A stretch of DNA of 64,000 bases, taken from an uncultured Arenicella sp. (lineage in GTDB: Bacteria; Pseudomonadota; Gammaproteobacteria; Arenicellales; Arenicellaceae). Below, one piece after another: positions 1 through 8,488 of this stretch (the first letter of the stretch is position 1; each line of letters opens with the position of its first letter). A program made the translations under genes and the position numbers. The stretch spans positions 1 to 64,000 of the forward strand of contig CALIVT010000027.1 of NCBI GenBank assembly GCA_938048185.1, in the 5' to 3' direction. The notes below the pieces were generated by a model, which saw only the letters and a list, made by a program, of their open reading frames with translations, had not been told where the DNA came from and did not search any database.

Positions 1-1931
1 CGACGGCAGCCCAGGCGTTGATGCATCGGATACGTCGGACACGGGCACCACGCCGAACGGCCCAGGTGCAGTTGATCCGGTAACAGACCCAACGGGTACC
101 GAGAACAACGACGAGACGAATCTGCCGAATGACCCAGCGGACCCAACCGAAGATCCCACTGTGTTGACCTTGCAGCCGCTCGGCAACATCACGGGTAACG
201 TGAGTGAAGACACGAACGGCGACGGCAATGGTGACACTAACTTGGTTGGCGTAACCCTAACCTTGTTCACCGACCCGAATGGCGATGGCGACCCCGCCGA
301 CGGCGCGCCGGTTGGCGCACCCGTGCTAACGGATTCTGACGGTAACTATGTGTTCCCGAACGTGCCGTTTGGTGAATACGTTGTGGTTGAAACCCAACCT
401 GCAAATCTAGACAGCGTAAGCGAAGACGAAGGCGGTGCGGACAGTGCGGCTGACAACGGCATACTCAATGCGATCGCGGTTGAAGTAAGTGCCGCTGATC
501 CGGATGCGACTTTACTCAATGAAGACGAAGGCAATGACTTCGTAGAAGCACGTCCTAGCATTGAGTTGATCAAATCGATCAGCAATATTGACATTAGCAA
601 CGGCGATCCTAATATTGCCGATGCGCTGGATGTGGTGACGTACAGCTTTACGGTAAGTAACACAGGCGCAGTGGCGTTAAGCAATGTGACCGTCACCGAC
701 ACCAGTCTGGCGAACCTTGTTTTGTCGAGCACCGCAGCGGGTAACTGCGCGGCGACGCTCGCAATTGGCGCGGTTGATCAAACGTGTGCCGTGACCGGTA
801 CCTATATCTTGACGCAAGATGATGTGAACGCAGGCTTTGTTGAGAACAGCGCCGGCGTAACTGCGGACTCGGTGAACAACGACGGTAGCCCGGGCGTTGA
901 TGCGTCGGATACGTCGGACACCGGCACCACGCCGAACGGCCCAGGTGCGGTTGATCCGGTTCCTGACCCAACGGGTACCGAGAACAACGACGAGACGAAT
1001 CTGCCGAATGACCCAGCGGACCCGACCGAAGACCCTACCGTGCTGATCTTGCAGCCTGTAGGTAACATCACAGGTAACGTGAGTGAAGACACGAACGGCG
1101 ACGGCAATGGTGACACCAACTTGGTTGGCGTAACCCTAACCTTGTTCACCGACCCGAATGGCGACGGTGATCCCGCCGACGGCACAGCAGTTGGCGCACC
1201 CGTGCTAACGGATTCTGACGGTAACTATGTGTTCCCGAACGTGCCGTTTGGTGATTACGTTGTGGTTGAAACCCAACCTGCAAATCTAGACAGCGTAAGC
1301 GAAGACGAAGGTGGTGCGGACAGTGCGGCTGACAACGGCATACTCAATGCAATCGCGGTAACCGTTGATGCGGATGACCCAGACGCTAACTTAGTGAATG
1401 AAGACGAAGGCAATGACTTCGTAGAAGCACGTCCAGGCATTGAATTGATCAAATCGATCAGCAATATTGACATCAGTAACGGCAATCCAACATTGGCCGA
1501 TGCACTGGATGTGGTGACCTATAGCTTTACCGTGAATAACACGGGTGCGGTTGCATTGACGAACGTCACCGTCACCGACACTAGCTTGGCGAACTTAACG
1601 CTTTCGAGCACTGCGCCTGGTAACTGCGCGGCGACGCTCGCAATTGGTGCCGTTGACCAAGTGTGTACTGTAACGGGTACCTATATCTTGACGGAAGCTG
1701 ATGTGGACGCAGGCTTTGTTGAGAACAGCGCAGGCGTAACCGCGGACTCGGTGAACAACGACGGTAGCCCAGGCGTTGATGCGTCGGATACGTCGGACAC
1801 GGGCACCACGCCGAACGGCCCAGGTGCGGTTGATTTGGTTCCTGACCCAACGGGTACCGAGAACAACGACGAGACGAATCTGCCGAATGACCCAGCGGAC
1901 CCAACGGAAGACCCCACTGTGTTGACTTTGC
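1..1931 (+). repeat. Near-identical 879-bp (293-aa) tandem repeat inside the surface-protein gene; units begin at about 1, 880 and 1759, the third breaking off near 1931
   Basis: cgacggcagcccaggcgttgatgc at 1, cgacggtagcccgggcgttgatgc at 880, cgacggtagcccaggcgttgatgc at 1759; spacing is exactly 879 twice. Confidence 0.92.
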
Positions 1932-4792
1932 AGCCGGAAGTTTCTATCGGTTCGACCGTGTTCTTCGATAATAATGACAACGGCGTACAAGATGTCGGTG
2001 AAGCAGGAATTCCTGGCGTAGTTGTGCAGTTGTTTCCTGCGGGCGCGGATCCGTCCACGACGACGCCATTGATTTCTGCGACCACAAACCTAACAGGTGA
2101 CTACTTGCTAGCCACTCAATTAGAAGGTGATTACTTTGTTTACATTCCCACGCCGCCGAGCCAAGCTGCGACCTCGAGTACTGATATAGCGAGTAGCAAT
2201 GCCGATAACAATGTCGATGGTGATGACAATGGTATTCAAGCTGGTAGCGGTGAGCCGGTACGCAGCCCAGTTATTACACTAGCGCTAGGCACTGAACCAG
2301 ACAACAGCGTTGAAGGTAACCAGGGTTCGAATACCACTGGTGATAACCAAGACGATGCAAGAGATACTAACGGCGACATGACCGTTGACTTTGGTTTCTT
2401 ACGGCCAGCCTCTATTGGTAACTTTGTTTGGTTAGATGAGGATATGGATGGCGTGCAAGATGCTAATGAAGACGGTCTCGCTGGGGTTGAAGTAACGTTA
2501 ACGCCGCCAGCAGGCGTTGATGTTGGCGCAGGCCCAGGCAACCCGATTACCGTTGCAACGGGCCCGAATGGCGAATACTTATTCCCTAACTTACCGCCAT
2601 TTGTTAGCCCTGATCCGGCTAATGGTTATGTCGTGACAGTCGATCCGGCAACCTTGCCAGCTGGCTTGGAGCAAACTTTTGATGAAGGCGCGACTGGTGT
2701 TATCGGCGTATTAGATAACAGCTCGGATCCTATTCAATTGTCACCAAGTGAAGAGCATTTGACCGCTGATTTCGGTTACGGAACCCCAGCAGGTGTGGGT
2801 TCGATAGGCGACACCATTTGGATTGATGCCGATGATGACGGTGTGCAAGATCCGGGCGAGCCTGGTATTGGCAATGTTACGGTGAGCATTACTCCGCCAG
2901 CGGATGTCGACTTGGGCGCCGGTAACGGTGTGGCGATTACAACCGTGACAGATGCTAATGGTAAGTATTTGTTCCCAGGTTTGCCGTTGAATGAAACGTA
3001 TTTTGTAGAGGTGCTCATCGCGACCTTGCCAGCTGGCTACACCACGGGTCCAAGCAACCTAGGCGACCCGGATGTACGAGATGGCAATAGCACCACAGCG
3101 GACAACCAAACGACCATTGTGCTTACTACTGATGGCCCTGTTAATCTTGACGCTGACTTCGGTTACTTGCCGCCAGCAAGTCAAAATAACACGATAGGTG
3201 ACACGCTTTGGATTGATACTGATGAAGATGGTAATGGCCCTGCAGGCGCTGGCGATGGCAGCGATGCCGCCGAAAAACCGATTTCTGGCGTCACTGTGTC
3301 ACTGATTGATACCAATACTGGCGTGGTAATCGCGACAAGCATTACCGACAGTAACGGTCAGTATTTGTTCACGGGTATCCCCGATGGAAATTACGAAGTA
3401 AGGGTAACCGATCAAAATAACGTTTTGGCAGGTCTTACCCCAACCTTTGATAGTAATGGTGTTGCTACACCAAACTCTTCATTGGTTGATCTCGACAGCG
3501 CTAGTACCAACCCTGACCCGGTTAACGATACAGATCAAGATTTTGGTTACGTCGAACCGAATAATACAAGTGGTGATGGCGCTATTGGCGATACTATTTT
3601 CTTCGACCAAGATGGTTCTGGCGCACCTGATGCGGGTGAAGGCATTGAGGGCGTAACCGTTCAGCTGTTTGGCCCAGGGCCCGATGGCGTGATTGGCGGT
3701 GGTGACGATGTGTTGTTAGCCACCACTACCACCAACGAAAACGGTAACTATCAGTTTACAGGTTTAGATACTTCTGACACCGGGCCGAACCCAGGCACTG
3801 AATATGAAGTGGTGGTTGATACGACGACCTTGCCTAACGGCGGCCCAGGTTGGACTAACACGGTTGACCCAGATACTGATAATCCAGGTGACAATGAGAG
3901 TGTGACGACGTTAACCGACGCTGACCCGATCGACCTTGATCAAGATTTCGGTTATACCGGACCTGATAACAACTCTCTATCAGGTACAGTGTGGCCAGAT
4001 ACAGATGGTGACGGTGTATTGGTAGAGCCAGGGGTATTCACTGGTGTGACCGTAGAGATTCGCGATGCTGAGGGCAATGTGATTCGAATTGTGCGGACTG
4101 ACGCCGATGGCAACTATCGAGTTGACGGCTTACCCGATGGAATTTACGTTGTGGTGGTGACCGACGAAGATAATGTTTTAGGTGGTTTCTCGCACACCGA
4201 TTCACCTAATGGCGCGTCTGATACCTCAGATTCAACCAGTAAAGATGATACGGGTTATGTTGTAGATTTAGATTCTGCTGGAGTGAATCCAGCCCCTGTA
4301 GTAGACACGACGGGTGACTTCGGTTACCAACCTGTTATCACCACTCCGATTTCGCTCGGTTCGTTTACGGCTACCGCTCTAGACGGCGATAGGGTACGTT
4401 TCGATTGGGCAACTCAGACTGAAGTGGCGAACATAGGGTTTAACTTATACGCGAACGTAGACGGCGCTTGGGAGTTAGTCAACGACTCAGCAGTCGTTGC
4501 GCAAGGGGATTCCGTTTCGGTGCAAACGTACAGCCTGACCGCATCGACTACTGCCACAACGTTCGCTTTAAGTGATATCGATCTGACCGGTAAAGAAACA
4601 TTGCACGGTCCGTTCGAACTAGATCAGACCTACGGGATGATTAGTGATCGGCAAAAAATCGATTGGACCTCTATGAATCGTAAACGCGAAGCTAATGATG
4701 CGGAGCGCGAAGCACGTCGTATGCAACAACAATATCTACGTTCGCTTAAGCGCAGTTCAAATTTAGTTAAGCCCACCGGCACTTACAATTAA
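2..4792 (+). CDS. Giant repeat surface/adhesin-like protein (SdrD B-like and DUF11-like domains), 5' truncated by window edge
   Basis: Frame 2 is open from the first bases (DGSPGVDASDTSDTGTTPNGPGAVDPV...) so the TTG at 161 is not the true start. Repeated SdrD_B-type motifs (SIGDTIWIDADDDGVQDPGEPGIGNVTVSI..., YLFPGLP, ADFGY) and DUF11-like segments (VVTYSFTVSNTGAVALSNVTVTDTSL). Confidence 0.85.
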   Translation, partial: DGSPGVDASDTSDTGTTPNGPGAVDPVTDPTGTENNDETNLPNDPADPTEDPTVLTLQPLGNITGNVSEDTNGDGNGDTNLVGVTLTLFTDPNGDGDPADGAPVGAPVLTDSDGNYVFPNVPFGEYVVVETQPANLDSVSEDEGGADSAADNGILNAIAVEVSAADPDATLLNEDEGNDFVEARPSIELIKSISNIDISNGDPNIADALDVVTYSFTVSNTGAVALSNVTVTDTSLANLVLSSTAAGNCAATLAIGAVDQTCAVTGTYILTQDDVNAGFVENSAGVTADSVNNDGSPGVDASDTSDTGTTPNGPGAVDPVPDPTGTENNDETNLPNDPADPTEDPTVLILQPVGNITGNVSEDTNGDGNGDTNLVGVTLTLFTDPNGDGDPADGTAVGAPVLTDSDGNYVFPNVPFGDYVVVETQPANLDSVSEDEGGADSAADNGILNAIAVTVDADDPDANLVNEDEGNDFVEARPGIELIKSISNIDISNGNPTLADALDVVTYSFTVNNTGAVALTNVTVTDTSLANLTLSSTAPGNCAATLAIGAVDQVCTVTGTYILTEADVDAGFVENSAGVTADSVNNDGSPGVDASDTSDTGTTPNGPGAVDLVPDPTGTENNDETNLPNDPADPTEDPTVLTLQPEVSIGSTVFFDNNDNGVQDVGEAGIPGVVVQLFPAGADPSTTTPLISATTNLTGDYLLATQLEGDYFVYIPTPPSQAATSSTDIASSNADNNVDGDDNGIQAGSGEPVRSPVITLALGTEPDNSVEGNQGSNTTGDNQDDARDTNGDMTVDFGFLRPASIGNFVWLDEDMDGVQDANEDGLAGVEVTLTPPAGVDVGAGPGNPITVATGPNGEYLFPNLPPFVSPDPANGYVVTVDPATLPAGLEQTFDEGATGVIGVLDNSSDPIQLSPSEEHLTADFGYGTPAGVGSIGDTIWIDADDDGVQDPGEPGIGNVTVSITPPADVDLGAGNGVAITTVTDANGKYLFPGLPLNETYFVEVLIATLPAGYTTGPSNLGDPDVRDGNSTTADNQTTIVLTTDGPVNLDADFGYLPPASQNNTIGDTLWIDTDEDGNGPAGAGDGSDAAEKPISGVTVSLIDTNTGVVIATSITDSNGQYLFTGIPDGNYEVRVTDQNNVLAGLTPTFDSNGVATPNSSLVDLDSASTNPDPVNDTDQDFGYVEPNNTSGDGAIGDTIFFDQDGSGAPDAGEGIEGVTVQLFGPGPDGVIGGGDDVLLATTTTNENGNYQFTGLDTSDTGPNPGTEYEVVVDTTTLPNGGPGWTNTVDPDTDNPGDNESVTTLTDADPIDLDQDFGYTGPDNNSLSGTVWPDTDGDGVLVEPGVFTGVTVEIRDAEGNVIRIVRTDADGNYRVDGLPDGIYVVVVTDEDNVLGGFSHTDSPNGASDTSDSTSKDDTGYVVDLDSAGVNPAPVVDTTGDFGYQPVITTPISLGSFTATALDGDRVRFDWATQTEVANIGFNLYANVDGAWELVNDSAVVAQGDSVSVQTYSLTASTTATTFALSDIDLTGKETLHGPFELDQTYGMISDRQKIDWTSMNRKREANDAEREARRMQQQYLRSLKRSSNLVKPTGTYN

Positions 4793-4802
4793 GGTTAGTG
4801 AC

Positions 4803-6977
4803 ATGAGAAAATATATCCCATTAAAGAGCTTACTTGCCGGTCTTTCGATTAGCGCAATGAGTATGTTTGCGTCATCGGCTATTGCCGCTGAGGCGCTAGT
4901 TAACCTAAAGACGAAAAACGCCGGACTTCACGAAGTTAAAGTTTCTGAGCTCTCATCATTTGGCGTGATGATTGAAGGTCAAGCTGCTGATCAACTGTCG
5001 GTTAGTAATCTAGGTGAGGCGGTGCAGATCGAGGTTACCGGTGGTTCGACGCTTTCGGCTGACTCGACAATCCGGTTTGTGGCTAAAGCGGTCGATACCT
5101 TGTACACCGACACTAATGTTTATACGTTGAGTTTAGATGCTGACAATGCGCGGCGTGTAGCCGTTGATACATCGCCGATCCCTGAACGAGTGCCCGTTGC
5201 CAGCAGTTATCTTCGCAAGGCGACGTTTGCTCCGCAAGCGCGATATTCGTTTACTTCGCCGAATCGTAAAGATGCGTTTTACGCCAAGCGAATGGTGGCC
5301 ATTGGAGAACCATTAAGCGAGACAATAGTGCTTGATCTCGATGATGTCGCAGCCGGCGGTAATACCGGTGGCGCTACGCCAAAGCTTAGCGTTGATCTGT
5401 GGGGCGGTGCAAACCAGCCAGGTGTAGCAAAAGACCACAGCATGAACGTATCGTTTAATGGTGTAGAAGTAGCCGGCAGACGTTTCGACGGTTTGGCCGC
5501 TCAGAAAATAGAAACAACAATCGACAACGTCAGGGCTGGGACGAATGTAGTGCGTTTGAACATGCCACTTGATACCGGTTATGCATTTGACGCAGTGAAT
5601 GTTAATTCGGTTACGGTAGATTACCCGAGTCAGTTTGTCGCAAAGAGTGACCGCTTAGACTTCACGTCAACCTTCGGTAAGTTTCGCATTCGAGGCTTTT
5701 CCGCGAGTTCGCTACCGAATCGTTCTGATGATTTAGTTGTCATGCGAGAAGATGCTGCTGGCTTGACATCAATTCAAACCAAGGCGGTTGGCTGTCGGGG
5801 CGATAGCTGCAGCGTCCAAATTGGTGGCACAGGTCGAGCCGCGCACTACTATGTAAGTAGTGTCAGTGCTTTGCACAGCGCAGAATTCTCAGCACTTCCT
5901 CTTGAAAGTGATATCACAAGCGGCAACGCTAAATATCTAATTATTAGTCATCCTGATTTTATCGGTGCGGCGGGTAACAATTATTTGGAGCAACTCGAAG
6001 GCGCGATGCGCAGTGAAATGGGAAGTGCTGATGTCGTCAATGTCGAAAGTATTTACGCGCAGTTCGGACATCATTTATTCGACCCTCTCGCGATTAAGGA
6101 TTATATAAAATTTGCACACGATAATCGCGGTACGCGTTATGTGTTGTTGGTTGGTGGAGATGTCTACGACTACCGGCGCTTTGAAAATGAAGACGCGACC
6201 AGTTTTATTCCGAGCATCTATGCTGCAACCGGCAGCAACATTACTTACGCGCCGGTTGATGCAAAGTACGTCGACTTTACCGACGAAAACGTCCCGGCCC
6301 TACCCATCGCACGGCTTCCTGTGAGAACGACCGCCGAGCTTGGTTTGTTAATGAAGAAGCGTCAAGACTATCTTGATCGAGATTACGCGGGCAAAGCGCT
6401 GTTAGTGGCTGATCACTATGATGCCGTGCAGCAATACGACTTTTCCAACGATGCCGACGCAATCACCAATGAGTTTTTGACAGGGTTCTCGGTCGAAAAA
6501 GTATACGCCGACGATCTTGGTACGAGTCAGGCGCGAGCGGAAATTCGTGATAATATTAAGCAAGGCGTAACACTAACGTCGTTCTTCGGACATAGTTCAA
6601 CTAACCAATGGAGCTTTAATGGCTTGTTCACTGGTCCTGATGCCGCAAGATTAGATAACCCGGGTAAGCCCACGGTTGTGATGCAGTGGGGGTGTTGGAA
6701 CGCATATTATGTCAGTCCAAATGAAGACAGTATGGGTCACCGGTTTTTGATGGAAGGTGATAGAGGTGCGGTTTCGGTCATGGGTGCAACCACGCTGACG
6801 AATGCTGACAATGAGCGTAAACTTGCGCGTTTGGTGTTTAAGCGTTTGGCAACTGGCGAGACGTTAGGAACAGCGGTTACAAACGCTAAACAAGAGTATG
6901 CGCGAGATTTCCCAAACGATTTAGATGTGCTGCTGGGCTGGACTGTATTAGGGTTTCCTGAACTCCTGGTTAACTAA
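4803..6977 (+). CDS. C25 family (gingipain-like) cysteine peptidase, secreted
   Basis: N-terminal signal peptide (MRKYIPLKSLLAGLSISAMSMFASSAIAAE); catalytic-type segments TSFFGHSSTNQWSF (His) and VVMQWGCWNAYY (Cys); C-terminal LLGWTVLGFPELLV typical of C25. Confidence 0.82.
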   Translation: MRKYIPLKSLLAGLSISAMSMFASSAIAAEALVNLKTKNAGLHEVKVSELSSFGVMIEGQAADQLSVSNLGEAVQIEVTGGSTLSADSTIRFVAKAVDTLYTDTNVYTLSLDADNARRVAVDTSPIPERVPVASSYLRKATFAPQARYSFTSPNRKDAFYAKRMVAIGEPLSETIVLDLDDVAAGGNTGGATPKLSVDLWGGANQPGVAKDHSMNVSFNGVEVAGRRFDGLAAQKIETTIDNVRAGTNVVRLNMPLDTGYAFDAVNVNSVTVDYPSQFVAKSDRLDFTSTFGKFRIRGFSASSLPNRSDDLVVMREDAAGLTSIQTKAVGCRGDSCSVQIGGTGRAAHYYVSSVSALHSAEFSALPLESDITSGNAKYLIISHPDFIGAAGNNYLEQLEGAMRSEMGSADVVNVESIYAQFGHHLFDPLAIKDYIKFAHDNRGTRYVLLVGGDVYDYRRFENEDATSFIPSIYAATGSNITYAPVDAKYVDFTDENVPALPIARLPVRTTAELGLLMKKRQDYLDRDYAGKALLVADHYDAVQQYDFSNDADAITNEFLTGFSVEKVYADDLGTSQARAEIRDNIKQGVTLTSFFGHSSTNQWSFNGLFTGPDAARLDNPGKPTVVMQWGCWNAYYVSPNEDSMGHRFLMEGDRGAVSVMGATTLTNADNERKLARLVFKRLATGETLGTAVTNAKQEYARDFPNDLDVLLGWTVLGFPELLVN

Positions 6978-7035
6978 TGATGATAGAGTGTCGATACAAC
7001 GCTTGAGCTTTTTTACTCAGTAACTAAAAGATAAT

Positions 7036-7554
7036 ATGAATACACGTAGAAAAACATTATTTGCTCTCACGGGCGTGACCGCTCTGAGCGTTTGGCATAA
7101 GCCGCTCGTTAAAAGTGTTATCACACCTGCGCACGCACAAATGTCGCCGCCCGTTGATCCGCCCGTTGATCCGCCCGTGCCGCCGCAAGATGTGTGTCCG
7201 ATGATCACCTTTGGTAATTTAACCTCAGGGCCTGTATCGGGAACCAACGTACCACCGGTTTGCAACGCAACGTTTGAGATTCTCAGCGCAGATGCGGCAA
7301 CGCCGATCACAATTATTAGCATTGAAAATAGTGCGTTGCCAGCTGACACCACTCTTGATATTCAAGATTTAGGCGCGGCGACTGATGGCAGTGGGCCACG
7401 AGTCATTTGGCGTGGTCCAGCTACGGATGCACCTTCATGTTCAGACATCGTGCCTACGGGCGATATTACCTTTACAGTAACGGCAACCTGCGAAGCGGCC
7501 AATATGGGCGAGTATCAGCAAACCTTTTCCTTAGCTGCGATACTAAGCGCATAG
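7036..7554 (+). CDS. Small exported protein with WHKPLVKSVITPAHAQ-type N-terminus and PPVDPPVDPPVPP linker
   Basis: ORF with MNTRRKTLFALTGVTALSVWHKPLVKSVITPAHAQ leader ending in AHAQ, Pro-rich repeat, then an Ig-like beta-rich Cys-containing domain. Confidence 0.7.
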   Translation: MNTRRKTLFALTGVTALSVWHKPLVKSVITPAHAQMSPPVDPPVDPPVPPQDVCPMITFGNLTSGPVSGTNVPPVCNATFEILSADAATPITIISIENSALPADTTLDIQDLGAATDGSGPRVIWRGPATDAPSCSDIVPTGDITFTVTATCEAANMGEYQQTFSLAAILSA

Positions 7555-7560
7555 TTTTTA

Positions 7561-7615
7561 AGAGAGCCAGTAGGTTAGAGTTGATAAGCGAGCTTTAGCG
7601 TTCAGCTGGCTCTCT
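7561..7615. other. Long-loop inverted repeat AGAGAGCCAG / CTGGCTCTCT after the exported small protein
   Basis: Perfect 10-bp arms at 7561-7570 and 7606-7615. Confidence 0.5.
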
Positions 7616-7724
7616 AAATGCCGAATAACAGGACCTAGGCCCGCGTGGCCGCTAGTGTCGTGCGCGCAATAACTGCAATTCGTCCGATTTGGTTTTCGTG
7701 AGCTAACGTCTTGATTTGATCGCG

Positions 7725-7774
7725 ACCAACTACGTTACATAAAACCTATACCAACTACATTACATAAAACCTAT
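7725..7774. repeat. 25-bp tandem duplication (accaactacRttacataaaacctat x2)
   Basis: 7725-7749 and 7750-7774 differ at one base. Confidence 0.9.
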
Positions 7775-7825
7775 ATTGCTAATGTCGCAGATGCCTAATT
7801 AGTAAGAAACACAGTTGATGAGAGT

Positions 7826-8443
7826 ATGAAGCCAAATTATATCTACAGTTTGCTGGTTGTTTTAAACGTGCTAACAATAATCGGGGCGTGGTTGCTGTTG
7901 AACTCGCAAGCTAGGGATCATCAGTTAGAGCTTCTTCAACAAGAACAAAAAGAGGATCAAACCGGTGAGATGGTAAGCAAACTCGAACCGCGTTTAGTTC
8001 AAGCTGAATTAGGCCAGCCGAAAGCTGAGCCAATTAAATTAGAACCCGACGTTGAGGTCGTAGCCAGGCCGAAGGTGCCTCAAATACCTATCTATTCGAA
8101 AGGCGACGGTGCTGGAAAAGTTTTCACTACCTTTAGAGGCCGAAAAGATCTTATTGTTTCCGAGTATGAGGGTGAATGGGCCAAGACTGTATCTTCTCAA
8201 GGGTTTCCTGTTTGGGTGCGACAAGACATGGTTGAAAATTTTAGTAAAGGCTATGTTCGCGTTATTGTCAACCGGGCAAATGCGAGGACGTTTCCTAGCG
8301 TGAAAGACAGTGTCCCACTGGGCAAGTTAGCTGCCGGTGATATTCTTAAAATTAATAGGACACAAGGCGATTGGGTTCGCGTCTGGTCTCCCCTGAAATT
8401 TCGAGCGTGGGTTAAGATAAGCGATCTGGGTGATACCGTCTAA
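7826..8443 (+). CDS. Membrane-anchored SH3-like domain protein
   Basis: N-terminal TM (YIYSLLVVLNVLTIIGAWLLL); C-terminal SH3b-like RVIVNRANARTFPSVKDSVPLGKLAAGDILKINRTQGDWVRVWSP. Confidence 0.65.
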   Translation: MKPNYIYSLLVVLNVLTIIGAWLLLNSQARDHQLELLQQEQKEDQTGEMVSKLEPRLVQAELGQPKAEPIKLEPDVEVVARPKVPQIPIYSKGDGAGKVFTTFRGRKDLIVSEYEGEWAKTVSSQGFPVWVRQDMVENFSKGYVRVIVNRANARTFPSVKDSVPLGKLAAGDILKINRTQGDWVRVWSPLKFRAWVKISDLGDTV

Positions 8444-8488
8444 CGGTTGATCAAGCATTTCGCGGACTACTCGATTGTGTGGTTCGCT

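Noticed and set aside
161-163. TTG at 161 as the start codon of the giant surface protein
   Set aside because: The same frame is open to the first bases of the window and encodes the same repeat unit, so the gene begins upstream.
346-2541. Long minus-strand ORFs (e.g. 346-732, 802-1185, 1681-2085, 2236-2541) opposite the surface-protein gene
   Set aside because: They recur with the coding-strand repeat and have low-complexity Ser/Pro/Thr composition. They are shadows of the biased, repetitive sense frame.
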